From assembly GCA_017607445.1 (NCBI GenBank), contig JAEVHH010000004.1, positions 6,324,001-6,388,000 of the forward strand: a stretch of 64,000 bases of DNA, in the 5' to 3' direction. The notes below the pieces were generated by a model, which was not told the DNA's origin, ran no database searches, and saw only the letters and a list, made by a program, of their open reading frames with translations. The number at the start of each line of letters is the position of its first letter. Position 1 is the first letter of the stretch. Of this stretch, positions 45,748-57,000 are shown piece after piece. The position numbers and the translations under genes were made by a program. This DNA is from Histoplasma ohiense. Lineage: Eukaryota > Ascomycota > Eurotiomycetes > Onygenales > Ajellomycetaceae.

Positions 45748-46099
45748 TATTATTATTATTATTCTTCAATTATAGATGTATACAGTCAGTGACTATGACA
45801 TCTACCTGAAATACTTCAGGATTTTTCAAATTAAGAATATTCTAATATACAAAAACAATTTGACACATGCATTAACAGAATTCCAGCCCAGAATCAAACA
45901 ACTATTCAAACTATTCAATCCAAAAATAAAATCAAAAGAATGTCAATGGGTTAGCACAACTCAACTTCAAAACAAAGGAAATAAATATTATAAAAGACAG
46001 CAGCTATTAAAAATCAACAGAAAAGAAAAAACATTTGCAATGACTTTATCAACAAATAATGAAGCAAACTGCTTGAAACAAATGAAAATTAACAATAAA

Positions 46100-46656
46100 C
46101 AAAGTTAAAGAAAAGATCAAAATAAAATAAACAAGAACAACTGATCTAAATATCATCAAGTAACACTATTCAAACAAGCTCTTGTAGCAACATTTGACTC
46201 ATTTAAATATTCAATTAAAATCATATTTTCAGCTTTTGTATTGAATAGCAAATTCAAACTTAACTGATTCAGTTGATATTTCTCTCTCAGTCTCAATCTT
46301 AGTTCTGAATACTTTGTACAAAGTAACAGAAGATGCTATGAATTTTCATATAACTGATAATCTGAACACAGATTATTTAAATCATCTTTAAACTTTGCTA
46401 AATATGATTTGAAATATCCATATTCAAGCTTTAGCTGCATTATTGTAGCAAAAAGTTTCTTCTTACACTTTATTGAGCAAGTCTTTCACTTTGACTTAGT
46501 TTCAAATCTGGAATAATACACACTTTTTCTTTGCATGAATCAGATATCTTGTCATTTTTGTAAACATAATTCTCTTATTCTTCTTTTAATGAAAGACCAT
46601 GTTACAATTCTTTGACAGCAGACTTCTAATTCAGTGGCTCTTTTTGCAGCTTTATC
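46100..46656 (-). pseudogene. LINE C-terminal domain (chimera A)
   Basis: Reverse complement of the coding stretch seen at 56100-56605: the end of RNase H, then a Lys-rich linker and a C-x2-C..H..C-containing C-terminus. Near-identical to chimera B. Broken at 46656 by the hAT-like insertion. Confidence 0.7.
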
Positions 46657-47840
46657 TAGACTGGCTGTGTGACCATGCATGAGACTGGGACTAAATATTT
46701 CTCCAGTCCCATTATCAAATTTCTTAGTCCTGGTCCCATATAGTGTTTATTAAATTAGTCATTTTACACTGTTTATATTATAAATCTAGTCCCAGGTCAT
46801 GTTCTTCTTATAAATTACTGATTCTGGTCCCATTTGGTCCCATTTTAACAAAATGGGACCAAATGGGACCATGATTTACCCTATATAGATGATATAATGC
46901 TATGAGTGTTACCAAAAATCATTACCTATCAAAAGAAGTTTAGTGTATTTATGCTCTAGTTCTATTTTGAACTAGTAATGATAGTGATAGATAGATTCGC
47001 CGCGGTAGATAGGTTGGCAGCGATAGATTAGCAGCGATAGATTAGCAGCGATAGATTAGCAGCGATAGATTAGCAGCGATAGATAGATTAGCAGCAGCAA
47101 TAGATTAGCAGCGATAGATAGATTGGCAGCAGCAATAGATTAGCAGCAATAGATAGATTGGCAGTGGTAGATAAATTGGCAGCGATAGATAGGTTGGCAG
47201 CGATAGATTAGCAGTGATAGATTAGCAGCGATAGATTAGCAGCGATAGATAGATTGGCAGTGATAGATAGGTTGGCAGCGATAGATTAGCAGTGATAGAT
47301 AGCTTAGTAGTGAGGGATAGCTTAGCAGCGAGGGATAGCTTAGCAGCGAGGGATAGCTTAGCAGTGAGGGATAGATTGGCAGCAGCGATAGATTAGCAGC
47401 GATAGATAGATTAGCAGCGATAGATAGATTGACAGCAGCAATAGATTAGCAGCAATAGATAGATTGACAGTGGTAGATAAATTGACAGTGAGGGATAGCT
47501 TGCAGCAATAGATAGATTGGCAGCACTAGATAGGGGCGATATCTCCACCAATCATATCATCAGATTGATATCTAAGATATGTATTATATAATCATCAGAA
47601 CAGGACCAAACCTCAGTCAAAATCATAGTCAGTCCCAGATCATGTTCTTATTTTTGATAGTCAGTCACTTTACATGAAATATCAAGATTTATTAGTCCCA
47701 TTTCACTCATGTTCTAATAATTCTAGTCACTTTACACTCCCATTCTGATCCTGGTCCCACTGGAAATCACGCCAAGAAATGGTCTGGGACCAAACCAAAC
47801 CAAATCAAACATGAAATTCATGGTCCCACCGGCCAGCCTA
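46657..47840 (+). mobile_element. hAT-like element, copy 9 (best preserved)
   Basis: TAGACTGGCTGTGTGACC...CACCGGCCAGCCTA. Perfect 8-bp duplication GCTTTATC (46649-46656 and 47841-47848). The uninterrupted LINE at 56095-56125 (reverse complement ttgcagctttatcagcc) is the empty site. Contains a perfect 47-bp palindrome at 46825-46871 (22-bp arms, AAC loop) and a minisatellite at about 46990-47520. Least decayed ends, so the best reference for the family. Confidence 0.97.
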
Positions 47841-47848
47841 GCTTTATC

Positions 47849-48660
47849 AGCCATTTCATTGACATATATACCCATGTGAGCAGGCACTCAGTGAAGATGA
47901 ATAGAACAATTGAGTGAGATTTTTCTTTGAATATTTTAAAGACTTTTTAAAATCAGCTCTAGAATTGACTGTTCACTGATGATTTTATTACTTTGAAGTC
48001 TTTTAAACTCTGCTTGACTATCAGAGAATATTCAAATATGCTCAAATCTTTTCCATTGTTCAATCTTCATTTCAATCAATTTGAAAGCTCTTGAAATTGC
48101 AAATAATTCAGCATTAAAAACTTCTGACTCTTTTCCAATTTGCCAAGAATCAAGAATATAGTTTTTATCATTTTCTGAATATACTATTCCAGCTCCAAGA
48201 TTGCCTGTTATCTCACATTTTGAGCCATCAGTATATATAAGAATTGCTTTATTTTTCATTTATTTCAGAAGATTTAGATGTTGTTCAGTCTGATCTTCTT
48301 TTGAAAGTTGACTAATATTTAAATCAATAAGACTGGCAAGATCTTTCTTCCAAGGAGAGAGATTTTCAAAGATCACTTTCTCCACATTTAAACTAGAGAA
48401 ATTGTCTTTAATCATGGAGCAAATTCTAAATAACTGAGATGATATCTTCTTTCTTTGCACAGATGTTGAATTATCAGATGAATTTATTTCATTTCAATCA
48501 AGATAAGACTCTCAATTCAGATCTACTCCAGTTGATTCACTTGGAAAAGAACTTGAGACTCTTTTTCTAATTGAATGATTGGAATATAACTTCATAATTC
48601 TGAGAGTATAATTCATACAGATTTTATCAAATCTCACTTGTGGTGGTGATAGAGAGGCTT
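47849..48660 (-). pseudogene. LINE RNase H N-terminal half and pre-RNase H segment
   Basis: Open stretch 48032-48259 reads AILIYTDGSKCEITGNLGAG...WQIGKESEVFNAELFAI: first catalytic Asp (YTDGS) and Glu (NAEL) of RNase HI. Upstream, 48260-48660 holds the linker region typical between RT and RNase H in fungal LINEs, with PP.VRFDKICMNYTLRI at about 48600-48650. Removal of RNA from the cDNA hybrid would be its role. Joined at about 48690 directly to the tRNA-derived head. Confidence 0.75.
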
Positions 48661-48689
48661 CAATCTCCATGGCTTTAATTGGAGAGGTT

Positions 48690-49431
48690 TACGTGGCTAC
48701 TCCACGCAGGATGCACCTTAAGCTAGTTACATTTACCCCTATAACCAACCGACCACCGCGTCCGTCCTCTCGGGCCGCTTTAACTAGTTCTGGGGTTTCC
48801 AGCGGGGGTCCTAGTTAAGCGCCACTGCCCACCCTAGACATCACCATAGCCCAGAGCTTCCATTGCCGATCTCGGCCCATTGCCCCCTTGGCCTACCAAC
48901 CGGCTGTCGTGGCCTTGCCCCGTGTAAGGGACTAACCATAGGCTTACCCCACCCAAATTACCCACTAATAGTGTTAGATGACCACTAGTGGGCCCTGAGA
49001 ATAGGGCGCCTACCAGGGTGTCCTGCTTGGCTTGCTACTACCTCTCTGATGAGGCAGCCAATTGGATGGTTTTTAAAATCATTCCCTGTTGTTGGGGTGG
49101 CCCCCTAGTTGCCGGGGGCCTTGGCAGATGCTAGTATGTATAAGCATTCTATACTCGACTCTCTGTAATCATTGAATCTTGCTTAGATCAGCACTAGTGG
49201 CAGGGGGGCTGCATGGCACTAATGAGCATGGCTTCCAGCGGCCATCACCCTCACCACTGCCAAGCAGCACCCCTGTCAGCACTGCCTCACTAGGCTTGGC
49301 CCCTGGTCATGGGGGTCTTCATGGGTAAGAAGTGGCCCAAAATGGGACCTTGTCAGCGGCAGGATTCAAACCTACAGCACATCTAACAGTGCTACCTTGG
49401 GTAACAGTCTTACCAACTGCGCCACGCGGGC
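48690..49431 (-). repeat. tRNA-derived head of chimera A
   Basis: Starts GCCCGCGTGGCGCAG (from 49431 downward); A box TGGCGCAGTTGG (complement of 49413-49424), B box GGTTTGAATCC (complement of 49362-49372). The following roughly 650 bp are GC-rich and CpG-containing, unlike everything nearby. Very similar over its length to 55223-55960. Confidence 0.85.
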
Positions 49432-49830
49432 TATCTAATCTGAAAATAAAAGACAAAAGTCAAGCTTGAAGAAGATGAGTCTGTGATAGACTCTCTGCTC
49501 TTACAAGTCTGCTATATTCATAGTTGACTAGAAGAAGATACTCTAGTGAAATTTCAATTCTGAATTGAGTCATATATACATGAAATGTGTATCTCTGAAG
49601 AAGTCTTCTGTCAACTGAATGTTCTATTCTTGAATTCTACACTGCAAGTGTGCATGATGCAGTGGCTGAACAGAAATCATCAGTGGAATACTTCTCTAGT
49701 GAAATATCTGTCTGATTTTGATAGCAAAATCTGTGAAGCAGAAGGACAGAACTGAGATGATGTTGTGAAAATTAATTTTCTAAGTCAGTACATCAGCTTT
49801 GAACTGCTTAAACTCTGTATCTTGTATTTT
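49432..49830 (+). pseudogene. Gypsy-1 gag fragment (left of Gypsy-2)
   Basis: Follows the order of 4740-5010 in the complete Gypsy-1 gag ('gaaatttcaattctgaat', 'tcttctgtcaactgaatg'). Gypsy-2 inserted here; the target sequence resumes at 59260. Probably part of the copy continuing at 59265-63654. It also abuts the head of chimera A. Confidence 0.65.
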
Positions 49831-50412
49831 TGCTACCGAGTCTCTAACTCAGCAAGCTTCTCACTGGATATAAGGTAAGGTCGGGGCTTATATAGTGTTG
49901 CTGAGCTTGTTCACTGAATCAGAAGGTAGTGCCACTATCACAGGTTTAGATATAATGTCAAGGAGAATATCTAGAATGACTAGCAATAGCTATGGCGGCG
50001 GCCTAAGATAGACAATAAGAATATCTAATAGAGCTTACAAGATAGAGCAGATACTTAAGATATACATTATAAAGAAGTATACTTAAAATGAGCTTATAGT
50101 CATACTATGTAACTGAGTATAAGTAAGAATGTGATAAGAGATAGAATGAAAATAAGATTGATTGTGATCAAAAAGATAAGCTTCTTGATTCTAAGAGTAA
50201 TGAGTGTGTTTAAATACATTTGAGTTCTCATACAAAATATCTTACTCACTCTGCTCACTTGCTCACTTTGCTCACTGGTGATCATGATGAGTATGATGAT
50301 CAGGGTGAGCAGTCATGTGATCTCATATTAGTGTTGATTGTGGATTGTTTCATTTCTGCATCTCTTCAGTTCTTATTCAATAAGCTCTGATTTGTGCTGC
50401 AGATTTATAACA
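49831..50412 (-). repeat. Gypsy-2 3' LTR
   Basis: On the plus strand TGCTACCGAGTCTC...GATTTATAACA; 582 bp. Contains short 'gctcact' repeats near 50250-50280 and a run of GGTGAGCA-like motifs. More CpG is retained at its left end (gtcggggctt, ggcggcggc) than in the 5' LTR. Confidence 0.92.
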
Positions 50413-50519
50413 TCATCCTCTTCCCCTCTTTATGAGCTGTTTCAGTGAGTGTATAAATAAGTGACTGAGTCTTCTCTTGTATTTTTCCATGAGTAAGGTT
50501 TTACTTTCTGAATTGTGGC

Positions 50520-51098
50520 ATGGCATCTTTCTCTCTTCATCAAGCTTGTCTTGCTGATATCATTGTTGCTCAGAGTTTTATTATGCTCATTCATTGCAAT
50601 TGCTGTTTTGAACTTGACATTGAATATCATGTTCTTTCTTCACATAAGAAATGTTCAGAGTGTGTCTGTTGTGATTGTTGTTGTGAATGAGAGTTGGTTT
50701 CTGAAGAAGAGTGGTTGAAATTGAATCATGTCAAGAAAAAGATGAAATCAGATATTCAAGTGAGTGAGAATTCAGTGAGTGAATTGAGTACTGATCTGAA
50801 TGAACTTAGTAATTCTCTGTTGAGAGTCATTATCAAATTGAAACAGTTAAAACAAAGTGCAGATTTTCTTGAAAATCATCAGTTCAAATTTTTTCAAAGA
50901 AATCTGAAAGTTCTTGAGTCTTTGAATAAAGAGAAATCTTTCACTTCTTCTGTTGAAATTGATTCTTCTATTCTTGATGTCATTGATTTCCTCATTTCTT
51001 TCAATGATATTATTTCTTTAGATTTTCTTGGTTCTTCTGTGACTTCTGCTGCTGAAAACATTGGATCACATCCTTTGTATTCTTCAAATTCTCCATAG
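50520..51098 (+). pseudogene. Antisense Cys-rich ORF of Gypsy-2 (one in-frame TGA)
   Basis: On the strand opposite to gag-pol, ATG 50520 to stop 51098, 192 codons with one TGA at 50688 (likely from TGG). Residues about 42-56 read KKCSECVCCDCCCE; several Cys codons are TGT that could derive from CGT (Arg). The ancestral motif may be nearer C-x2-C with Arg-rich spacing, as in C-x2-C-type hypothetical proteins of fungi. The rest is a long helical, Lys/Glu/Leu-rich stretch (residues about 60-140) and a Ser-rich acidic tail. It overlaps the end of pol by about 90 bp. Function unknown; such an ORF could act in element regulation. Coding status is suggested by the long frame with a single stop in a region where other frames are broken. 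Confidence 0.6.
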
Positions 51099-54000
51099 AT
51101 TCCCAGGTGTTTTCTGAGGTATCATATTCTTTCTATTTTATCAGATAGTAATCCTTGTCACTAATCTTTTGTTTTCCCAGTATTTTCTCAACTTTGTATT
51201 CTGGTTCTTCAGTGTTGATTTCTGTCCAGTATTGTTCTGCATTTTTAGGTGCTTTTTCCAGTAGTGAAACATGGAAATTCAGGTGTATATACACAGTGTC
51301 TGATAGCTTAAGTTTGTAATTAACTGATTCAGTTTTCTGCAAAATTTTGAAGGATTCTAATTTTTTAAAGTCCAACTTGTTGCTTGATCTTTTGATTTTA
51401 ATGTTTTATTGTAGTTGAAACACTTTCTTCCTCTCTTTAAACTGAGGTGTCTTCTGATGTCTTTTGTTGTAGTATTCTTTGACTTGTTTTGCCACAAAAT
51501 TGATGTCTAATACTAACTGTTTGTGCAACTTGTGAAGCAGATTTGCTTTCTCTATTGCTTCATTTGTCAAGTTCTTCATGAGCAGTTCCATTCTTTGCAT
51601 GTCTGATTCTCTCTCATAATTAATGAAAAATGATGTGAATTCTGTTGTTGTATTTTTTGAACTGTTGTATGCTATCTGTGTCATCAGCAGTAGTTCAATT
51701 CAATTGTTTTGTTGATAATTGATATAGCATCTGAGGTACTGTTCAACTGTCTGATTCAATCTTTCTGTTTGTCCATCTGTCTGTGGGTGATATGCTGTTG
51801 ACATTTTGCTTTTGATTCCCATTTTGGCTATCAAGATCTGTCAAAATTTTGATGCAAACTTGATATCTCTGTCTGTGATTATCTCTTCTGATGTTCTGTG
51901 GTTGATGAACACATTTTGTAAAACTATATATGCTGTCTCAGATGCTGATGTCACTTCTTTGAACAGTATAAAGTAGATGTACTTTGTCAATCTGTCTGTT
52001 ATCATTAAAATAGAGTCATAGTGTATCCCTGTTCTAGATTCTCTTGACTTAGACAATTTGACAATAAAGTTCATTGCTATCAATACTCATGGTTTTTGTA
52101 AAACTGATATTGATTGCATCTTTCCATACAGTGCATATCTGCTTGATTTGCTTTGTTGACACATGTTGCAATTCTGTACATATTCTTGAATATCTTTCCA
52201 CATTTCTGATCAGTAGTACATTCTGATGATCTTTTCCATTGTTTTATCAGTTCTGAAGTGTTCTGCAGTTACTGTGTTGTGATTTTCTCTTATTATATCA
52301 TTTCATGCTGTCTTTGAAATGTAAATCAATATGTTGTGGTAGACTATTCCATTGTTCTTGATCATGTTCTTAGCCTGCTCATTGTTCACTCTGGCTTTCT
52401 TGATCTTTTGTATATTCTCATTGTTTGCAGATAGAATCTTGATGACTTGTATTATTTGTCAATTGAATGCTATTCTATCTTCTGTGTTCTTAGTGAATAT
52501 CACCTGTTTCTGACTTTCTTTAGTTATTAAGTTTGAGAGTCAGCTTAAAGTATCTGCTCAGACATTTTCTTTTTCTTTGCAGTGTTGAATTCTGAAGTTG
52601 TAAGCTGCTAAGGTCTCTGACCATTTTGCTTGTCTCTTTGTCAATTCTTTGGTTGTTGTAAAGTACTGCAAGTTGTGGTGATCCAATAATATGGTGACTT
52701 GGTGTTTGACTCCTTTCAGATACACTCTCCATTTTTTCAGTGCCATCACTATAGCTAACAATTCCTTGTCATATACATCATAATTCTGCTCTGCCAGTGT
52801 CATTGTTCTTGTATAGCATGCAATGAGACATAATTGTTCTCTTTCATTGTATTGTTGCAATCTTGCATCTATAGTGCAGTCTGAAGTGTCTGTGTCCACA
52901 ATGAATGGTTTCTCTGAATCAAAATGTATTCATATATTCTCATTTCAAAATTCTTCTTTTATTTTTTCAAATGCTTGTTGCTGATTATCTGTTCATTTGA
53001 AAGGTGTATTCTTTTTGAATAATGTTGTCAATGGCTTTGTGATTTCTGAGAAATTTCTAATGAATGTTTGATAATAGTTCACTAACTCATGAAATGTCTG
53101 TACTTCTGTAATGTTCTTAGATTGAGATCATTCTGTTATCATTTCAACTTTCTTTGAATCCATCTGAATTTCTTCTGTAGAAATGATATATTCTAGAAAT
53201 TCAACTTTCTTCTTGAAGAATTCACATTTCTCTGATTTCAGTTGCAACTGATTGTCTTATAGTTTTATCAACACTTTTTTGACATGTTCAGTGTGTTCTT
53301 CTCAACTTCTGTTGGTATATACCAGGATGTTATCAAGATAAATGATCACAAATTTGTTGAGGTATTCATATAACACACTGTTGATCATTGCTTGAAATGT
53401 CGCAGGTGTGTTGGTGAGTCCAAATGACATGATTTGATATTCATACAATTCAAATCTGGTTTGAAATGCAGTTTTCCATTCTTCTTCTGATTTGATTTGT
53501 ATATGAATGTAAGCTTTTTGTAGATCTAGAGCTGTAAACCATTTTCCTTCTGCAAACCTGTCTTGAATTTCTTCAATAAGCAGCAGTGGGTATTGGTTTT
53601 TCACAGTTATCTTATTTAATTGTCAGTAATTCACACATAATTGCAAGCTTTCATCTTTCTTTGATACAAAGATGATGGGGTATTCTGCTGGTGATGTTGA
53701 CAATTGTATGAATCCTTTTTTCTGATTCTTATCAATGTACTTCTGAAGTTCTTTGAGTTCTTTTTCTGTTATCTGATATATTGATGTGAAGATTGGTTTC
53801 TGTTCTTCTTCTAAGAGTATCTTATGATCTCATTTCTTATGTTCAGACAAACTGTCTCTGATCAGTGTCTCTTGAAATATATCTTTGAATTTCTGGAATT
53901 CATCTGCTATGGTGACTCTAATCTTTTTTGATTCTCAGTCTCTTGATGTGATTGATTCTCACTCTTTGAAATTTCTGATTTGCTCTATTGCTTGAATTTC

Positions 54001-54600
54001 TTTTTTTGTAGCTTTGTCTCTGATTCATTCTGTGCTGTGAATACTGAACTCTTGAGCTTCTGTGTGAGAGGTACATTCACATTTTGTCAGTCTTATGATA
54101 TCTTCTCTCCAGTTTATCTCAGAATTGTGCCTTCATAATCAAGAATAGTCTAAGATAATATTGTATTTCTCTGTCTCTGTGACATCAAATCATAATGTCT
54201 TCTTATAACTTTCTATCTTCATAATTATAGAATCTGTTTCAGTGTCAACTCATTCAAGACTTGTCTCTTCAAGTCTCTGTAGCTGATAGACTTCTTTTTT
54301 TTCTTTGTTTCTTATTTTGACATTGACTGTGTATTCTTTCTTCATGAATACTCTGGTTGCTTCTGAATCTAGTAGTGTGCGTGCACTTCACTCTGCTAAG
54401 TTCATCTGAATTGATATGTGTCAGTGTTCTACTGTTGTGGCTAACATCTGATCTTTCTTTCTTATTCAAGGTGCTCTTTCTGAGTAAGTCTTTAGTTTTT
54501 TGACTGTTTCTTTTCTTTAAGAGCTTCTTGATAATCTTCATAAGTTATATTCTTCTCTCAATCTGAGTTTGAATTCTGTGTTTTTACTTTTTATATGATC
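51010..54600 (-). pseudogene. pol: Gypsy-2 pol: protease, RT, RNase H, integrase, chromodomain
   Basis: Single minus-strand frame. Protease region about 54440-54250 (LLDSEA at the active-site turn, D-S retained). RT about 53760-53150 (open 53302-53604, with TALDLQKAY, FGLTNTPATFQ and Y-L-D-N in place of Y-x-D-D). RNase H about 52950-52560 (VDTDTSDC, DKELLAIV, LLDHHNLQYF). Integrase: zinc region about 52210-52150 (H..C..C, NCNMCQ), core with MNFIVKL, ITDRDIKF (51841-52083) and AYHPQTDGQTERLNQ (about 51800-51755). C-terminal chromodomain (EYKVEKILGKQ...YYLIK then stop, EYDTSENTWE) at about 51210-51090. Stops are mostly TGA at expected Trp positions. Better preserved than Gypsy-1. Confidence 0.85.
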
Positions 54601-55222
54601 TCATCTCAGAAGATTGGTGCTGTCTTACTGCATCTGAGATTATAGCATATCTGTAGCTTCTGTGCAATCACATACCAGTGTATCCATCCTTTCTCAGAAT
54701 ATTGTGTTGGCTTTGTCAGTCTTCATTGATGACATTCTTTACTCCACACATGTGCCATGCTCTTGCATCAATTGTGGTAACAATAAATCCATGATATTTC
54801 ATGATGTTTCTTGTGATTGTAGGCCATTCTTGGGTCTTTCTGTAGTCTTTTCAGTATGAAAGTTGATTTGTATGAAGCTCTTGTTGATCTGTTTTTTCAT
54901 AATGTCTGGGGAAAGAAGTTGTTCTTTCTTTTTTTCTTCTCTATATTCTTGACATCAGTCTTCTCAATATAACAACCATGTCACTTCTGTGTATCACTCA
55001 TTCATAGTTTTAGACTTTGCTTTGTATAGATCTTTCTGTTCTTTTTCTTTGAACTTCTTTAGCTGTCATTCAACATGTTTGAGCTGCTTCTTCAAGAGTA
55101 TGATGATTTCTCTTCAATCTGACTCTGATGCTGATTCTGTGTAGACTGATATGAGGCTATACTTGTTGTCTGTATCACTGTCAGTGATCATGTTTTCTTT
55201 ATCACTATTGTATATGAGTTGC

Positions 55223-55960
55223 GCCCGCGTGGCGCAGTTGGTAAGACTGTTACCCAAGGTAGCACTGTTAGATGTGCTGTAGGTTCAAATCCTGTTGCTG
55301 GCAAGGTCCCATTTTGGGCCACTTCTTACCCATGAAGGCCCCTGTGACCAGGGGCCAAGCCTAGTTCGGCAGTGCTGACAGGGGTGCCGCTTGGCAGTGG
55401 TGAGGGTGGTGGCCACTGGAAGCCACACTCATTAGTGCCAAGCAGCCCCCCTGCCACTAGTGCTGATCTAAGCAAGATCCAATGATTACAGAGGGTCGAG
55501 TATAGGGTGCTTATACATACTAGCACCTGCCAAGGCCCCCGGCATCTAGGGGGCCACCCCAACAACAGGGAATGATTTTAAAAACCATCCGATTGGCTGC
55601 CTCATCAGAGGGGTAGTAGCAAGCCAAGCAGGACACCCTGGTAGGCGCCCTATTCAGGGCCCACTAGTGGTCATCTAACACTATTAGTGGGTTATCATCG
55701 GGTGGGGTAAGCCTATGGTTAGTCCCTTACATGGGGCAAGGCCACGACGGCCGGTTGGTAGGCCAAGGGGGCAATGGGCCGAGATCGGCAACTGGAAGCT
55801 CTGGGCTATGGTGATGTCTAGGGTGGGCAGTGGCGCTTAACTAGGACCCCCGCTGGAAACCCCAGAACTAGTTAAAGCGGCCCGAGAGGATGGACGCGGT
55901 GGTCGGTTGGTTATAGAGGTTATAATATGTAACTAGCTTAAGGTGCATCCTGCGTGGAAT
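55223..55960 (+). repeat. tRNA-derived head of chimera B
   Basis: Begins GCCCGCGTGGCGCAG. A box TGGCGCAGTTGG (55230-55241) and B box GGTTCAAATCC (55282-55292) match the internal Pol III promoter consensus at every fixed position. The following 650 bp are GC-rich with no ORF of note. The end of the head, CTGCGTGGAATAGCCATATAG, is also shared in form by chimera A. Not a functional tRNA: there is no acceptor stem pairing that fits. Confidence 0.88.
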
Positions 55961-55966
55961 AGCCAT

Positions 55967-56605
55967 ATAGTCAGCAGTGGACAGTCAATGCTAGAGCTGA
56001 TTTTGAAAAGTCTTCAAAATATTCAAAGAAAAATCTCATTCAATTGTTCTATTCATCTTCACTGGGTGCCTGCTCACATGGGTATATATGGCAATGAAAT
56101 GGCTGATAAAGCTGCAAAAAGAGCCACTGAGTTAGAAGTCTGCTGTCAAAGAATTGTAACATAGTCTTTTATTAAAAGAAGAATAAGAGAATTATGTTTA
56201 CAAAAGTGGCAAGATGTCTGGTTCATACAAAGAAAAAGTATACATTATTCCAGATTTGAAACTAAGCCAAAGTGGAAGACTTGCTCAATAAAGTGTAAGA
56301 AGAAACTTTTTGCTACAATAATGCAGCTAAAGCTTGAACATGAATATTTCAAATCATATTTAGCAAAGTTTAATGATGATTTAAATGATCTGTGTTCAGA
56401 TTGTCAGTTATATGAAAATTCAGAGCATCTTCTATTACTTTGTACAAAGTATTCAGAACTAAGATTGAGACTGAGAGAGAAATATCAACTGAATCAGTTA
56501 AGTTTGAATTTGCTATTCAATACAAAAGCTGGAAATATGTTTTTAATTGAATATTTAAATGAGTCAAATATTGCTACAAGAGCTTGTTTGAATAGTGTTA
56601 TTTGA
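55967..56605 (+). pseudogene. LINE RNase H end and C-terminal domain (chimera B)
   Basis: One frame through to TGA 56605 with a single in-frame TAG at 56162. Contains IHLHWVPAHMGIYGNEMADKA (H-W-V-P-x-H-x-x-I-x-G-N-E-x-A-D), the C-terminal catalytic part of LINE RNase H. Then follows a Lys-rich linker and a C-terminal C-x2-C-x7-H-x4-C pattern (CSDCQLYENSEHLLLLC) usual at the end of fungal LINE ORF2. The N-terminal half of the RNase H is absent; the head takes its place. Confidence 0.82.
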
Positions 56606-57000
56606 TGATATTTATATCAGTTGTTCTTGTTTATTTTATTTTGATCTTTTCTTTAACTTTGTTTATTGTTAATTTTCATTTGTTGCAAGCAGTTTGCTTC
56701 ATTATTTGTTGATAAAGTCATTGCAAATGTTTTTTCTTTTCTGTTGATTTTTAATAGCTGCTGTCTTTTGTAATATTTATTTCCTTTGTTTTGAAGTTGA
56801 GTTGTGCTAACTCATTGACATTCTTTTGATTTTATTTTTGGATTGAATAGTTGAAATAGTTGTTTGATTCTGGGCTGGAATTCTGTTAATGCATGTGTCA
56901 AATTGTTTTTGTATATTAGAATATTCTTGATTTGAAAAATCCTGAAGTATTTCAGGTAGATGTCATAGTCACTGACTGTATACATCTATAATTGAAGAAT

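Larger units (their letters stand above)
45748..49431 (-). mobile_element. tRNA-head/LINE chimera A, carrying a hAT-like element
   Basis: On the minus strand: tRNA-derived head (49431 to about 48690), LINE pre-RNase H segment, RNase H, C-terminal domain, 3' UTR and a (TAA/ATT)n tail at 45748. hAT-like copy 9 (46657-47840) is nested in the RNase H. It lacks RT and endonuclease. No matching target duplication was found at its ends. The head joins the LINE at a different point than in chimera B (55223-57015). Confidence 0.75.

Noticed and set aside
45748..49431. Insertion of chimera A into hAT-like copy 8 with a target duplication
   Set aside because: The flanks (gcaatagatt left, tatctaatctg right) do not match and no continuation of the hAT-like element is found on the right, so the junction is more likely a rearrangement.
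55223..55300. Functional tRNA gene
   Set aside because: A and B boxes are intact but there is no convincing acceptor-stem pairing, and the sequence continues into a 740-bp retroposed head present twice.
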